Positions 24,783 to 33,785 of a stretch of 64,000 nt of DNA are shown here, piece after piece (the first letter of the stretch is position 1; each line of letters opens with the position of its first letter). Source of the stretch: Thiohalocapsa sp. ML1 (lineage in GTDB: Bacteria; Pseudomonadota; Gammaproteobacteria; Chromatiales; Chromatiaceae); the NCBI RefSeq assembly GCF_001469165.1, contig NZ_JABX01000004.1, forward strand, positions 1 through 64,000, written 5' to 3'. The notes below the pieces were generated by a model, which saw only the letters and a list, made by a program, of their open reading frames with translations, was not told the DNA's origin and ran no database searches. The position numbers and the translations under genes were made by a program.

Positions 24783-26122
24783 TGCGTCGGTGCGTCGGTG
24801 CCGACGCCGTCTAGCTTCTGTTGCAGCAGTCTGATGTGAAGGCGGAGATTGTACAGTTGATCGGTGTAGCCGAGCGGCACATCGATCTGCGCCGCGTCGG
24901 CATCGATCTGCACGAGCCGCGCACGCAGCGCCGCCGCGGTGTCGGCCGGAACCTCCTCGGCAGCAAGCTCGGCATCGATGCGCCGCAGTTGCACGTACCA
25001 GCGCAGGATGCGTCGACGCACCCGCCACGCATAAACCGGCGGCAGGATCTTGATCAGCGGGAAGGCCAGCGCGAGCAGCGGCAGCAGCATCACCTTGGTG
25101 CGGTCGATCCAGGTCGCGACCCAAAACGGCAGGTAGCGTTGCAGGAAGGGCGGCCCCTGCTCGTAGTGGCGCTCGGCGTCCGGGCTCATCGGAAAGTCCG
25201 AGTACCGCTGCGTCGGAAAAGTGCCGGGCGACGCCAGCAGCGAGCCGCCGCCGTGGACGCGCGTCGCAGCCTGGATCAGCAGATCCACCAGCGCCGGATG
25301 GAGCTCCGGGCGGGCGACAAGGTTTGCCGTCGCGGCCACCAGGGTCAGGTCCTCGCGCGGCTTGTCCTGCGCCAGGTCCAGCACCCCGCGCGGCAGCGCG
25401 AGCACGGTGAGCGCCGGGTCGATGCGCGCGTAGGCCGCGGCGCGCGGCAGCCCTTGCAGGCGGACCTTGGGGTGGCCCAGCAGCTCGCGCAGCACCGGTG
25501 CATCGGGCGATCCGACCATGCACATTAGATCCAGATCGCCCGTGATGAGCGCCTGCGCCGATGCCTCTGCCGGCTCGGCGATGAGACCCGCGTCGTCGCC
25601 GTCGATGCGGTTCAGCGCCAACAGGCGCAGCACCAGCCGGCGCGTGCCGCTGCCCTCGGCACCGGCGCCGATGCGGGCACCGACCAAGGCGTTGAGCGGT
25701 CGCATCGGCGCGTCTGCCGGGGTAAAGAGCCACAGCGGCTCGTAGAACAGGCTGCCCAAGCCGCTCAGGCGCTCGCGCTCCGCGTCGGTGGCGATGCCGC
25801 CCTGCACTAGGGCGAGGTCGACCGGGTCCTCCTCCCGCAGCAGGCGCTCCAGGTTGTCCACGCTGCCGTTGGTCTCCTCCACGTGGAGACTGATGCCGTA
25901 TCGGGCGAGCACATCCCGGTAGGCCTCGGCGTAGCCGATGTAGGCGCCGCCAGGTGCCCCGGCGGCGATGCTGATCTCCTTCGGCGGTGCCGGCTGCACG
26001 AACTGGAGCGCCAGCCAGAAGCCGAAGGCCAAGAGCAGCGCGCTGCCGCCGAACAGCAGGACCGTCTCCCAGCGGCCACCATGGCGGCGTTTCGGCGGTT
26101 TGCGGCGGCGAATGTCGGGCAT
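24779..26122 (-). CDS. Membrane-anchored TAXI-family (TRAP-type) solute-binding protein
   Basis: TAXI proteins are the binding component of some TRAP transporters. The 447-residue product has a basic cytoplasmic N-terminus and one membrane helix (about 20-42), then the binding domain (about 48-320) starting [24 protein letters not shown], with [28 protein letters not shown] and [23 protein letters not shown] second membrane helix (about 345-363) is followed by a helical tail of 80 residues ([12 protein letters not shown]... and [17 protein letters not shown]) predicted as coiled coil. No TRAP permease gene is adjacent. The four-base overlap with the shell-protein gene downstream is the notable context. 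Confidence 0.85.
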   Translation of the reverse strand: MPDIRRRKPPKRRHGGRWETVLLFGGSALLLAFGFWLALQFVQPAPPKEISIAAGAPGGAYIGYAEAYRDVLARYGISLHVEETNGSVDNLERLLREEDPVDLALVQGGIATDAERERLSGLGSLFYEPLWLFTPADAPMRPLNALVGARIGAGAEGSGTRRLVLRLLALNRIDGDDAGLIAEPAEASAQALITGDLDLMCMVGSPDAPVLRELLGHPKVRLQGLPRAAAYARIDPALTVLALPRGVLDLAQDKPREDLTLVAATANLVARPELHPALVDLLIQAATRVHGGGSLLASPGTFPTQRYSDFPMSPDAERHYEQGPPFLQRYLPFWVATWIDRTKVMLLPLLALAFPLIKILPPVYAWRVRRRILRWYVQLRRIDAELAAEEVPADTAAALRARLVQIDADAAQIDVPLGYTDQLYNLRLHIRLLQQKLDGVGTDAPTQ

Positions 26123-26318
26123 GGGGGCAGCGTCTCAGGAGCGCGCGGGGGGTCAGGATCAGGGCAGAGCGGCCCGCGGCGGGTCGTCCGCCGGCCCGCT
26201 CGCGCTGCGGGCGTCCGGGGCGAAGGCGGCCGCCCGGTGCCGGTGGACGGCATTGCCGGTGCGCTCCTGCAAACGCTGCGATTGTACAGTTGAACGGCAC
26301 GCCCGAGCACGGCTGCAT

Positions 26319-26342
26319 CGGGATCGGGATCGGGATCGATAT
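26319..26342. repeat. ATCGGG hexad repeat
   Basis: Four ATCGGG/ATCGAT units. Confidence 0.75.
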
Positions 26343-26366
26343 CGCGCAACCGTCGGCGTAGCCCCG

Positions 26367-26378
26367 TTGACTATACTC
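26367..26378 (+). promoter_or_regulatory. Candidate -10 element for the B12-sensor/GGDEF unit
   Basis: TATACT within TTGACTATACTC is the only good -10-like hexamer in the divergent spacer, about 115 bases before the B12-sensor ATG. No matching -35 hexamer at normal spacing is seen, so this is tentative. Confidence 0.25.
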
Positions 26379-26491
26379 AATGCGCCATTCGCCCTCGGCG
26401 TGAGGTTCCGCTCACGCCGTGCGCCGACCCGAAGACAGACGCGCGCCAAGCGGGCCGCAAGAACCCGTGACGGCCCAACCCGGATGCCCCG

Positions 26492-27568
26492 ATGAATGCC
26501 CCGATGTATGCACCTTCACCACCGCGGCTCGCACCCGCACCGCCGGACCTGATCCTGCGCCTGCAAGTCGCCCGCGAGCCGCTGCACGCAACCGTGCTGG
26601 AGGACTACTTCGGGCAGCATCCCCCGCCCACGGACGCACACAGGCTGCATGTGACGCGGCGCTGCCGCGAGGACCTCGGCAGCCACTTAGACCAGCTCGC
26701 GGCGGCCCTGCAGCTCGGCGACGCCGAGGTGTTCTCCGCCTATCTGCGCTGGCTGCGGGAGGTGCTCGCCAGCCGCTGCCTCGGCGTCGAGCACACCGCC
26801 GACGCCCTGCGCGTGGTGCACGATTGGCTGCGCGGCCACCTGACCCATGCCCATGCGGGCGACGTGCTGGCGCTGCTGGAGCACGGCATCGCGACGCTGG
26901 AGGCGGCCGAGCGCGGCACGGCGCTCATCGCCCCCGAGCCATCGGCGACGGTGCAAACCCTGAGCCGGGCGCTGCTGGGCGGCCGGCGCCAAGACGCCGA
27001 GGCACAGGTGCTGACCGCGATGGCGGGCGGTGCAGCGTTGGTGGACGTCTCCGTGGACCTGCTGCAACCGGCGCTCTACCACGTCGGCCTGCTGTGGCAG
27101 CAGAACCGCATCAGCGTGGCGCAGGAGCACCTCGCCACCGCCATCACCCAGACCGCCATGGCGACGGGCTTTGCGGTGGCGGAGCTGGCCCCGCCGAACG
27201 GACGCACGGCGGCCTTCGCCTGCGTCGAGGGCAACCTGCACGCGGTGGGGCTGCGCATGGTGAGCGACGCCTTCGAGGTCGCGGGCTGGGAGGCGAGCTT
27301 TCTTGGTGCGAGCATGCCGAACGAGGCACTGATTGCCTTCTGCGGCGAGGCGCGCCCGGAGCTGCTCGGCCTGTCCGTGAGCCTGCCGCCGCAGTTACCG
27401 GCGCTGCGCGAGCTGATCGGTCGGCTGCGCGCCGAGCTCGGCAACGCCGCGCCGCGGGTGCTGGTGGGCGGCCAGCTCGTGAACCAGATCGGCGCCGCGG
27501 TGCGGGGCCTGGGCGCGGACGCCTGGTTCAGCGATGCCCGCGCCGTGGTGCATGCGGCGTCCCAATGA
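26492..27568 (+). CDS. Stand-alone B12-binding protein with CarH-type cap (putative light or cobalamin sensor)
   Basis: A 358-residue protein. Residues about 150-225 form the four-helix cap found in methionine synthase and CarH; it contains Trp202, then nine residues, then Glu212-His213 (WQQNRISVAQEH), the W-x9-EH signature of adenosylcobalamin photoreceptors of the CarH/LitR group. Residues about 235-355 are the Rossmann B12 domain, with VEGNLHAVGLRMV (His250 in the D/N-x-H-x-x-G position, lower cobalt ligand) and LLGLSVSLPPQLPAL, RVLVGGQLV. The residue after Trp202 is Gln, where Thermus CarH has the His that caps cobalt after light exposure. No DNA-binding domain precedes the cap; residues 1-145 are helical and unassigned. 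A GGDEF gene follows after 48 bases. Confidence 0.85.
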   Translation: MNAPMYAPSPPRLAPAPPDLILRLQVAREPLHATVLEDYFGQHPPPTDAHRLHVTRRCREDLGSHLDQLAAALQLGDAEVFSAYLRWLREVLASRCLGVEHTADALRVVHDWLRGHLTHAHAGDVLALLEHGIATLEAAERGTALIAPEPSATVQTLSRALLGGRRQDAEAQVLTAMAGGAALVDVSVDLLQPALYHVGLLWQQNRISVAQEHLATAITQTAMATGFAVAELAPPNGRTAAFACVEGNLHAVGLRMVSDAFEVAGWEASFLGASMPNEALIAFCGEARPELLGLSVSLPPQLPALRELIGRLRAELGNAAPRVLVGGQLVNQIGAAVRGLGADAWFSDARAVVHAASQ

Positions 27569-27616
27569 CCCTCGCGATGTCGCCCGCACGCGCCCGCGCG
27601 CCGCACCGAGCCGGCG

Positions 27617-28597
27617 ATGATTGATCCGGACCCGCCCGAGCGCCCCGGCAGCCTCGCCGGCACGCTGCACGACGCGGACCTGATCCCGCCCCTGCTGCGC
27701 CACCTGAGCGCGGTGGCGGTGGCAGTGCTGGACCTGGACGGCCGCTGCCTGGACGCGAACCGCGGCTTCGCCTACCTGCTCGATCGGGACGCGCCGCCCG
27801 CCGCGCCGGAGTCGGTGGCGCACTGGTTCCAGCAGCCGAGCTTCCACGCGCTGCGCGATGCCACCGCCGACGGCGAGCCCTTCACGGGCTGCCTCAGCTT
27901 CGGCGACGGTGCGAGCTTTCTGCGCAGCGTGCAGGGCGAGGTCCGGCGCCGCGACGACCGGCTGCTGCTGCTCGCCGAGCACGACATCGCCGAGCTGGAG
28001 CGCCTGAGCGCCACCGTGCTCCAGCTCAACGAGCGCCTGGCCAAGGCGCAGCGGGAGCTGGTGCGCGCCAACCGCGCGCTCGAGCGCGACAAGGCAGAGA
28101 TCCGCCGGCTCATGCTCACCGATCCGCTCACCGGCGCCGCCAACCGGCGCGCCTTCGACGCGCGCTGCAGCGAGGCGCTGGCCCGCGACGACGCCAGGCT
28201 CGGCTTCATCGTCGCCGACATCGACCACTTCAAGTCCGTCAACGACAGCTACGGGCACGCGGTGGGCGATGTCGCGCTCATCGCCTTCGTCACCGTCCTG
28301 CATGCCAACACCCGCGGTGACGACATGGTGGCGCGGCTCGGCGGCGAGGAGTTCTGCGTCGTGCTGCCGGACAACGGCCTGGAACACAGCCTGGCCGTCG
28401 CCGAGCGCATCCGCCGCGCCTTCCACGAGACCGACGTGGAGGGCATCGACCGACGGCTCAGCGCCAGCTTCGGCGTCGCCTGCCGCCGGCCCGGGCAGGG
28501 GCTGGACGACCTGCTGCGGGAGGCCGACGCCGCCCTCTACCGGGCCAAGGCCGAGGGGCGCAACCGCGTCGTCGCCGCGGACGCCCCCGGGCGCTGA
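27617..28597 (+). CDS. PAS-GGDEF diguanylate cyclase
   Basis: Predicted to make cyclic di-GMP from two GTP. The 326-residue protein has a PAS-like domain (about 25-125: AVAVAVLDLDGRCLDANRGFAYLLDRD), a coiled-coil linker (about 125-165), and a GGDEF domain (about 166-320) with LTDPLTGAANRRAF, VADIDHFKSVNDSYGH and the active loop RLGGEEF at 240-246. An inhibitory-site motif R-x-x-D (Arg233-Asp236) stands at the normal spacing, so product inhibition is expected. No membrane segment. It lies 48 bases after the B12-binding gene on the same strand, so an operon in which the B12 protein controls cyclase activity is likely but unproven. Confidence 0.92.
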   Translation: MIDPDPPERPGSLAGTLHDADLIPPLLRHLSAVAVAVLDLDGRCLDANRGFAYLLDRDAPPAAPESVAHWFQQPSFHALRDATADGEPFTGCLSFGDGASFLRSVQGEVRRRDDRLLLLAEHDIAELERLSATVLQLNERLAKAQRELVRANRALERDKAEIRRLMLTDPLTGAANRRAFDARCSEALARDDARLGFIVADIDHFKSVNDSYGHAVGDVALIAFVTVLHANTRGDDMVARLGGEEFCVVLPDNGLEHSLAVAERIRRAFHETDVEGIDRRLSASFGVACRRPGQGLDDLLREADAALYRAKAEGRNRVVAADAPGR

Positions 28598-28804
28598 GCC
28601 CTCGGCGCCTGCTCCGCGGTCCGGGGACGCCACCCGGCCTGCCGCGCCGGCCGCGGCGAAGCCGGGCCACCTTGAATTAGCATTCGCTGATACCAGTTCA
28701 GCGCGCACCGCAGGCGTCCGCGACGCGCGCCCAGCGCCAGCCGCAAGACAGATTCAGAACCGCCCGCCCCGTCGCCGGGCGGCACACAGACAACGGAGTT
28801 ATGC

Positions 28805-29896
28805 ATGTCCACAGTGAGCAACGAGGCCGTCGAGGCCGCCATCAAAGACTACGTCGAGCCGCACCTCGGCCGTGACCTCGTCAGCACCAAGTCCGTCAAG
28901 TCCATCGACATCGAGGGCGACCAGGTGCGCGTGAAGGTGACCCTCGGCTTCCCGGCAAAGGGCGCCGCCGACGCCATCGCCGCCGCCGTCAAAGAGAAGG
29001 TCGAAAGCGTCCCCGGCGTTGGCGCCGCACAGGTGACCGTGGACTGGGAGATCAGATCCCACTCCGTGCAGAAGTCCCTAAAGCCCATCGACAGCATCAA
29101 GAACATCATTGCTGTCGCCTCCGGCAAGGGCGGCGTCGGCAAGTCCACGACGGCCGTCAATCTGGCGCTGGCACTGGCCGCCGAGGGCGCGAAGGTCGGC
29201 ATCCTGGACGCGGACATCTACGGCCCCTCGCAGCCGCGCATGCTCGGCATCACCGGCAAACCGGACTCCAAAGACGGCAAGAGCCTGGAGCCCATGGTCA
29301 GCTACGATCTCCAGGCCATGTCCATCGGCTTCCTTATCGAGGAAGAGACGCCGATGATCTGGCGCGGCCCCATGGTGACGCAGGCGCTGGAGCAGTTGCT
29401 GAACGACACCAACTGGTCGGAGCTGGACTATCTGGTCATCGACCTGCCGCCCGGTACCGGCGACACCCAGCTCACGCTCGCGCAAAAGGTGCCGGTGTCC
29501 GGCGCCGTGATCGTCACGACGCCGCAGGACATCGCGCTGTTGGACGCCCGCAAGGGCCTCAAGATGTTCCAGAAGGTGGAAGTGCCGGTGCTGGGCGTCG
29601 TGGAGAACATGTCCATCCACATCTGCTCCAAGTGCGGGCACGAGGAGCACATCTTCGGCTCCGGCGGCGGCAAGGCCATGGCCGAGCAGTACGGCATCCA
29701 GCTCTTGGGCTCACTGCCGCTCGACATCTCCATCCGCGAAGAGACCGACTCCGGCAAGCCCAGCGTCGTCGCCGCCCCGGACAGCCGCATCAGCCAGATC
29801 TACCGCGAGATCGCCCGCAAGACCGCCGCCAAGCTCTCCTTGCAAGCGAAGGACTACGCGGCGAAGTTCCCGCGGATTGTCATCCAGAACAACTGA
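28805..29896 (+). CDS. apbC: Iron-sulfur cluster carrier protein ApbC (Mrp family)
   Basis: A P-loop NTPase that binds and hands on Fe-S clusters. The 363-residue product has an N-terminal DUF59/MIP18-like domain (about 1-85), the deviant Walker A ASGKGGVGKST at 105-115, DADIYGPSQPRMLGI, the DLPPGTGDTQLTL switch region, and the cluster-binding CSKC at Cys274-Cys277. CGGAG precedes the ATG. The gene is followed by an intrinsic terminator, so it is probably a single-gene unit. Confidence 0.96.
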   Translation: MSTVSNEAVEAAIKDYVEPHLGRDLVSTKSVKSIDIEGDQVRVKVTLGFPAKGAADAIAAAVKEKVESVPGVGAAQVTVDWEIRSHSVQKSLKPIDSIKNIIAVASGKGGVGKSTTAVNLALALAAEGAKVGILDADIYGPSQPRMLGITGKPDSKDGKSLEPMVSYDLQAMSIGFLIEEETPMIWRGPMVTQALEQLLNDTNWSELDYLVIDLPPGTGDTQLTLAQKVPVSGAVIVTTPQDIALLDARKGLKMFQKVEVPVLGVVENMSIHICSKCGHEEHIFGSGGGKAMAEQYGIQLLGSLPLDISIREETDSGKPSVVAAPDSRISQIYREIARKTAAKLSLQAKDYAAKFPRIVIQNN

Positions 29897-30217
29897 CGGG
29901 ATGCAGCGCCGGCGGCCCAGCCGGCCGCCCCAGCTTCCGCGGGTTCTGCCCGCGGCCGAAAGGCCCCGCCGCAAAGGTCGGGGCTTTTTCGTCTGCGCGA
30001 GGCAAGCCGGTGTGGCGCGCCGCGGCATGTCGCAGGCGTACCAGGCGCACTCCGTCCACGAACATTGCGAAGCAGAGGCCAGCGGTAAACGTATCTCGGC
30101 GCGGTCAGTTCCAACTAGACTCGGCGGCGACGGCGGACGCGGCGTCCAGCGGCCGCGAGCTTCCCCGCATTATCGACATCGGTGCGGATCGACCGTCCAC
30201 GTATCCCGGAGCCCCCC
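29897..30217. other. Spacer between apbC and the Septu-like pair
   Basis: Holds the apbC terminator and about 200 bases upstream of ptuA. No repeats of the main families are present and no gene is seen. Confidence 0.5.
29962..29989 (+). terminator. Intrinsic terminator of apbC
   Basis: GGCCCCG and CGGGGCT form a seven-pair stem (one wobble) with loop CCGCAAAGGT, followed by five T, about 70 bases after the stop codon. Confidence 0.85.
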
Positions 30218-31486
30218 ATGTTCCTCAAGCGCCTCATCCTGCAAGACATCCGCAGCATTGCGCATTTGGACCTGCCGTTCGAGACGGAGGACGGCCAAGT
30301 ACGCAAGTCGACCCTCATTCTCGGCGAGAACGGCACCGGCAAGAGCACGGTGCTGCGCGCCGCGGCCTTGGTCACGGCGGGCAGTGAGGCGCTGCCGGAG
30401 CTGCTGGAGCAGCCCGATGCCTGGATCCGCATCGGCAGCGAGAGCTGCTCCATCGCGGCAGACCTGGTGACCGCCGAAGGCGAAGAGCGGCACGTTTCGC
30501 TGTCCTGGTCCCGCGGGCAGTCCATTCGCGACATCTTCGACAAGAACCGCGAGACGCTGGACCGGCTGGATGCGGCACTCGGCCATACCGATCGGAACTA
30601 TTTCACGGTGGGCTACGGCACGTCTCGCCGCTTGCCGGGCATCCGCTCGTCGGCGCCGATGCGGGAGGTCTACTCACATCCACGCGCCGCGCGCGTCGCG
30701 ACCCTGTTCTCCAACGACGCGGTGCTGAATCCGCTCGATACCTGGGCCATGGACCTGGACTATCGTCGCAAGGGTGACGGCATCGACATGATTCGCAATG
30801 CATTGGGCGAGCTGCTGCCCGGCATGAAGCTGTTGCGCATCGACAAGGAGCGGCGCGCGCTCCTGTTCGAGACGCCGGATGGCGAGGTCGCCCTGGATCA
30901 GCTCAGCGACGGCTACCAGAACGCCGCCGGCTGGTACGGCGATCTACTGTACCGGATCACGGAGACCTATCAGGACTACAAGCACCCGCTCGAGGCCCGC
31001 GGCCTGCTGCTGGTCGACGAGATCGATCTGCACCTGCATCCGTTGTGGCAGCGTCGGCTGGGGCAATTTCTCTATGAGAAGATGCCCAATTTCCAGATTC
31101 TCGCCACGACGCATTCCCCGTTGACCGCCCAGGAGGCCGCTGCGGGGGAGCTGTACTTCCTGCGCCGCCCGCGGCCGAGTGCGCCGGCGGTCTTGGAGGA
31201 ATACCCTGGCGCGCCTAATCGGCTGTTCACCCATCAAGTGCTGATGAGTCCGGCCTTCGGCCTCGAATCGGTCAATTCCAAGCGCGTCCAGGACATGCGC
31301 AAGGAGTACGAGCAGCTCAAAGACCAGGCGGCGCAACTTCGCCCGGCCGAGAAACGGCGCATGAATACGCTGGCCGAGCAGCTCGCCGATCTGCCGGATT
31401 GGCGTCGGGAGACGAAGCAGGAGCGTCGTCAGACGGCGCTGCTGGAGGACATCCGGTCGGCGCTCGAGTCCGGGAAGCAGGAGTGA
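30218..31486 (+). CDS. ptuA: Septu-like defence ATPase (PtuA type)
   Basis: A 422-residue ABC/SMC-type ATPase. It starts MFLKRLILQDIRSIAHLDL, with Walker A LGENGTGKST at 35-44, a signature-type LDQLSDGYQNAAGWYGDLLYRI, Walker B GLLLVDEIDLHLHPLWQRRLG, and ILATTHSPLTAQEAAAGELYFL as the H-loop. A helical C-terminus (MRKEYEQLKDQAAQLRPAEKRRM) follows. The HNH endonuclease gene begins six bases after its stop. ATPase plus HNH protein in this order is the Septu antiphage system, where the ATPase senses infection or nucleotides and the nuclease cleaves DNA. Close alternatives are other ATPase-HNH pairs such as those attached to retrons; no reverse transcriptase is nearby. Confidence 0.78.
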   Translation: MFLKRLILQDIRSIAHLDLPFETEDGQVRKSTLILGENGTGKSTVLRAAALVTAGSEALPELLEQPDAWIRIGSESCSIAADLVTAEGEERHVSLSWSRGQSIRDIFDKNRETLDRLDAALGHTDRNYFTVGYGTSRRLPGIRSSAPMREVYSHPRAARVATLFSNDAVLNPLDTWAMDLDYRRKGDGIDMIRNALGELLPGMKLLRIDKERRALLFETPDGEVALDQLSDGYQNAAGWYGDLLYRITETYQDYKHPLEARGLLLVDEIDLHLHPLWQRRLGQFLYEKMPNFQILATTHSPLTAQEAAAGELYFLRRPRPSAPAVLEEYPGAPNRLFTHQVLMSPAFGLESVNSKRVQDMRKEYEQLKDQAAQLRPAEKRRMNTLAEQLADLPDWRRETKQERRQTALLEDIRSALESGKQE

Positions 31487-31492
31487 AGAGCG

Positions 31493-32329
31493 ATGATCGA
31501 GCTCGAGCGCGTGCGCTCAAAACAGGCGATTCCGCCATCCTTTCGCGGCAAGCTCCGTGTCAACAAGGGCCTAACGCTGCTTCTGGCACCGGGCGCCGAG
31601 CGGGCGTTCGATTCCAAGTATTGGAAGAAGGCGAAAACTCAACTCAAGGCGGAAACCTTCGGCAAGTGCGCCTATTGCGAGGCACCGACCAGCACAGTGG
31701 CCTATGGCGATGTCGAGCATTTCCGGCCCAAGAGCGTCTATTGGTGGCTGGCCTACTGCTACGACAACTATCTCTTTTCCTGTCAGATCTGCAATCAGCA
31801 GTACAAGCAGGACCACTTCCCGCTGCGGGACGGCGCAGAGCGGCTTGCGGAGCCGCGACTGCCCGCCCAAGCCAGCGATGCCGACCAGGAGGCGTTCGTG
31901 CGCGGGATGTGCCCGGACCCCTTGGTCGAGGCCGACGGTATGGCGTGGGAGGCATTCGCCGAGGCCTGCCGCAACGAGCGGGCACTGTTGCTCGACCCTT
32001 ATATTGATGATCCGAAGCAGCACTTTGCCTGGGAGGCCGATGAGGTTCAGAAGTACGTCTACTTGAAGCCCGGGAACACGGCTGCCGCAGATGTCTTTGA
32101 CGCGGCGAATCGGTATTTCGGCCTCAATCGCACGGAGCTGTTGCTAGAGCGATGGAAGGTCTACAGGATACTGGAGACATTCCGTTCTGCGCTGTTGTCC
32201 GCAACATTGCCGGGCGACATTCAGGATCGGGTCCAGAACGAGATCCGGGCAATGATGCAGCCCGATGCCGCGTTTGCCGGCATGTGCCGCTTCTTCATCA
32301 GGCAGAAGTGGGGCCTGCGCCTCGAATAA
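31493..32329 (+). CDS. ptuB: Septu-like HNH endonuclease (PtuB type)
   Basis: A 278-residue protein with an HNH fold: KCAYCEAP (Cys59, Cys62), DVEHFRPKSVYWW (His76), YDNYLFSCQICNQQYKQDHFP (Asn92, Cys97, Cys100, Asn101, Lys105). This zinc-stapled HNH with VEHFRPK is the form found in PtuB and the related TIGR02646-type proteins. The C-terminal half is helical (FDAANRYFGLNRTELLLERWKVYRILETF). Its ribosome site (AGGAG) lies inside the last codons of ptuA, so the two proteins are made together. Ends convergently with the saccharopine-dehydrogenase-like gene. Confidence 0.8.
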   Translation: MIELERVRSKQAIPPSFRGKLRVNKGLTLLLAPGAERAFDSKYWKKAKTQLKAETFGKCAYCEAPTSTVAYGDVEHFRPKSVYWWLAYCYDNYLFSCQICNQQYKQDHFPLRDGAERLAEPRLPAQASDADQEAFVRGMCPDPLVEADGMAWEAFAEACRNERALLLDPYIDDPKQHFAWEADEVQKYVYLKPGNTAAADVFDAANRYFGLNRTELLLERWKVYRILETFRSALLSATLPGDIQDRVQNEIRAMMQPDAAFAGMCRFFIRQKWGLRLE

Positions 32330-32423
32330 AAGGGACCGCCAAGCATGGCATCGACCGCGAGCCCGACCAGCACGCGGGCGCGAGCTCCCACGTGCATTGC
32401 TGCGTGCGTGCATGGCCGACGCG

Positions 32424-33785
32424 TCAATGCACCTCCGCCGCGTCCCGGATTCCCTGGAACAGGTCGATCTCCCAGGCGACGAGATCGCGGCGTACGGCGT
32501 CGGCGAGCACCTGCGGGAGTTGCCGGGCGAGGTCCACGCCGGAGGTCACGCCGACGATGCTGCCCGGCGCGGTGCGCAGGTGCTGGAGCGTCTGCCAGGC
32601 GAGGATGCCGGCGCCGACGCCGGTGGCGTAGGCGATGTACGTCGCACCGGCGTAAGGCGAGCCGAGCAGCTCCGGGTAGCGGTGGTAGCTTAACCCCACG
32701 GTCTCGATGACGGTCTGGCGCTCGTTGCGCACCAGCTCGGAGACGCGGATCTCGGCCGAGGCGCAGAAGTGGGCGCGGCGGATGATGCCGGAGCGTAGCA
32801 GTTCCTCGATGCGCCGCGGTCGCTGCATGCCGGGCAGGATGGCGCGCACCAGGGCCTCGACGGTGAGCTCGGGTTGGTCCGGCAGCGTGCGCTTGGACAG
32901 CAGGTTGAGCTGGTACAGAGCCTTCACCAGCTCCACCTCGGAGCCGCCGGTGTAGACGCCGATGTCCGGGATCTCCGGAAACGCCCGGTGCAGCGACAAC
33001 AGCTCTTCTTGGTAGAGCGGGTACTGGCGCACCGGCGCCGGCTCGTAGGGGAAGCTGTGGTTGCGCGCCATGCTGAAGGGGTCCATGACCTGGATGCGCC
33101 CCTCGCTCAGCACCCGCGGGCAAGCGGCGAGCTCCTCCAGTGCCACCACCGGCGACCACGAAAAGACGACTTGGTCGGAGTCGATCTCCTCCAACAGGAA
33201 CAGCTCAATGCTCTCGATACGCAGCCCGGGCCGACCCGCGGCGAGCAGGCTGAAGATGCTGCGGCCGATCAGAAAGTCCGTGACGCCGGGTGAGATGCCC
33301 AGGTTGATCAGCGCGGCGAGGGCGCGCTCGCGCAGCGCCTCGTCATAGGCGTACTGCGGCACCGTCAGCGTGCGATCCGTGGCCTCGTTGTACATGTCCG
33401 AGGCCAGGTCCATGGTGTGCGCGCCAAGCCGCAGCCCAAGCTCGATGATAGGTCCGTTCAGCTCCGGCAGCGCGGCGTTGATGAGCATGGCGGCGCCGGC
33501 AAGCTGGCGATCGTGCGGTGCGGCCTGTGCGAACACCGGCGCGAGGTCCGGTACGCCGTGGAAGTCGATGCGGTCGAACATCCGCTCGGCGTGGAAGAGC
33601 GCATCCCGCGCCCCCGCAGGGTCGATGGTGTAGACGACAAAGTGCACCGGCACGCCATCGCGCTCGGCGAGCTCCGCCAGGCAGATGAGCAGGTTCGAGC
33701 CGACGGCACCGAGACCGAAGAACACGATCCGAAGCGGCCGGGGCGAATGCTCGGCAGCCGGCGCGAGAGACTCGGGAGACGACAT
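32424..33785 (-). CDS. Saccharopine-dehydrogenase-like NAD(P)-binding protein
   Basis: A 453-residue soluble protein with an N-terminal Rossmann fold (LRIVFFGLGAVGSNLLICLAELAE) and the family segment AAMLINAALPELNGPIIELGLRLGAHTMDLASDMYN. It continues LINLGISPGVTDFLIG and VELFLLEEIDSDQVVFSWSP, like saccharopine and carboxynorspermidine dehydrogenase relatives. In the family the reaction is reductive joining or oxidative splitting of an amino acid and an aldehyde or keto acid; the substrate here is not known. Its start is the ATG at 33785 with a GGGAGG-like site. The gene is monocistronic as far as can be seen. Confidence 0.75.
   Translation of the reverse strand: MSSPESLAPAAEHSPRPLRIVFFGLGAVGSNLLICLAELAERDGVPVHFVVYTIDPAGARDALFHAERMFDRIDFHGVPDLAPVFAQAAPHDRQLAGAAMLINAALPELNGPIIELGLRLGAHTMDLASDMYNEATDRTLTVPQYAYDEALRERALAALINLGISPGVTDFLIGRSIFSLLAAGRPGLRIESIELFLLEEIDSDQVVFSWSPVVALEELAACPRVLSEGRIQVMDPFSMARNHSFPYEPAPVRQYPLYQEELLSLHRAFPEIPDIGVYTGGSEVELVKALYQLNLLSKRTLPDQPELTVEALVRAILPGMQRPRRIEELLRSGIIRRAHFCASAEIRVSELVRNERQTVIETVGLSYHRYPELLGSPYAGATYIAYATGVGAGILAWQTLQHLRTAPGSIVGVTSGVDLARQLPQVLADAVRRDLVAWEIDLFQGIRDAAEVH

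Larger units (their letters stand above)
26123..26491. other. Divergent spacer between the TAXI gene and the B12-sensor gene
   Basis: Holds the control regions of both units, an ATCGGG hexad repeat at 26319-26342, and a TTGACTATACT segment. No gene is supported. Confidence 0.5.

Noticed and set aside
24141-26318. A single 725-residue fusion of the TAXI-region frame with the shell protein
   Set aside because: The upstream part of that frame is arginine/proline-rich shadow of the TAXI gene; the shell gene has its own ATG at 24782 that fits the CsoS1D start.
32424-33785. Member of the Septu defence unit
   Set aside because: It is convergent with ptuB and encodes a metabolic dehydrogenase-like protein, so it is not part of that operon.
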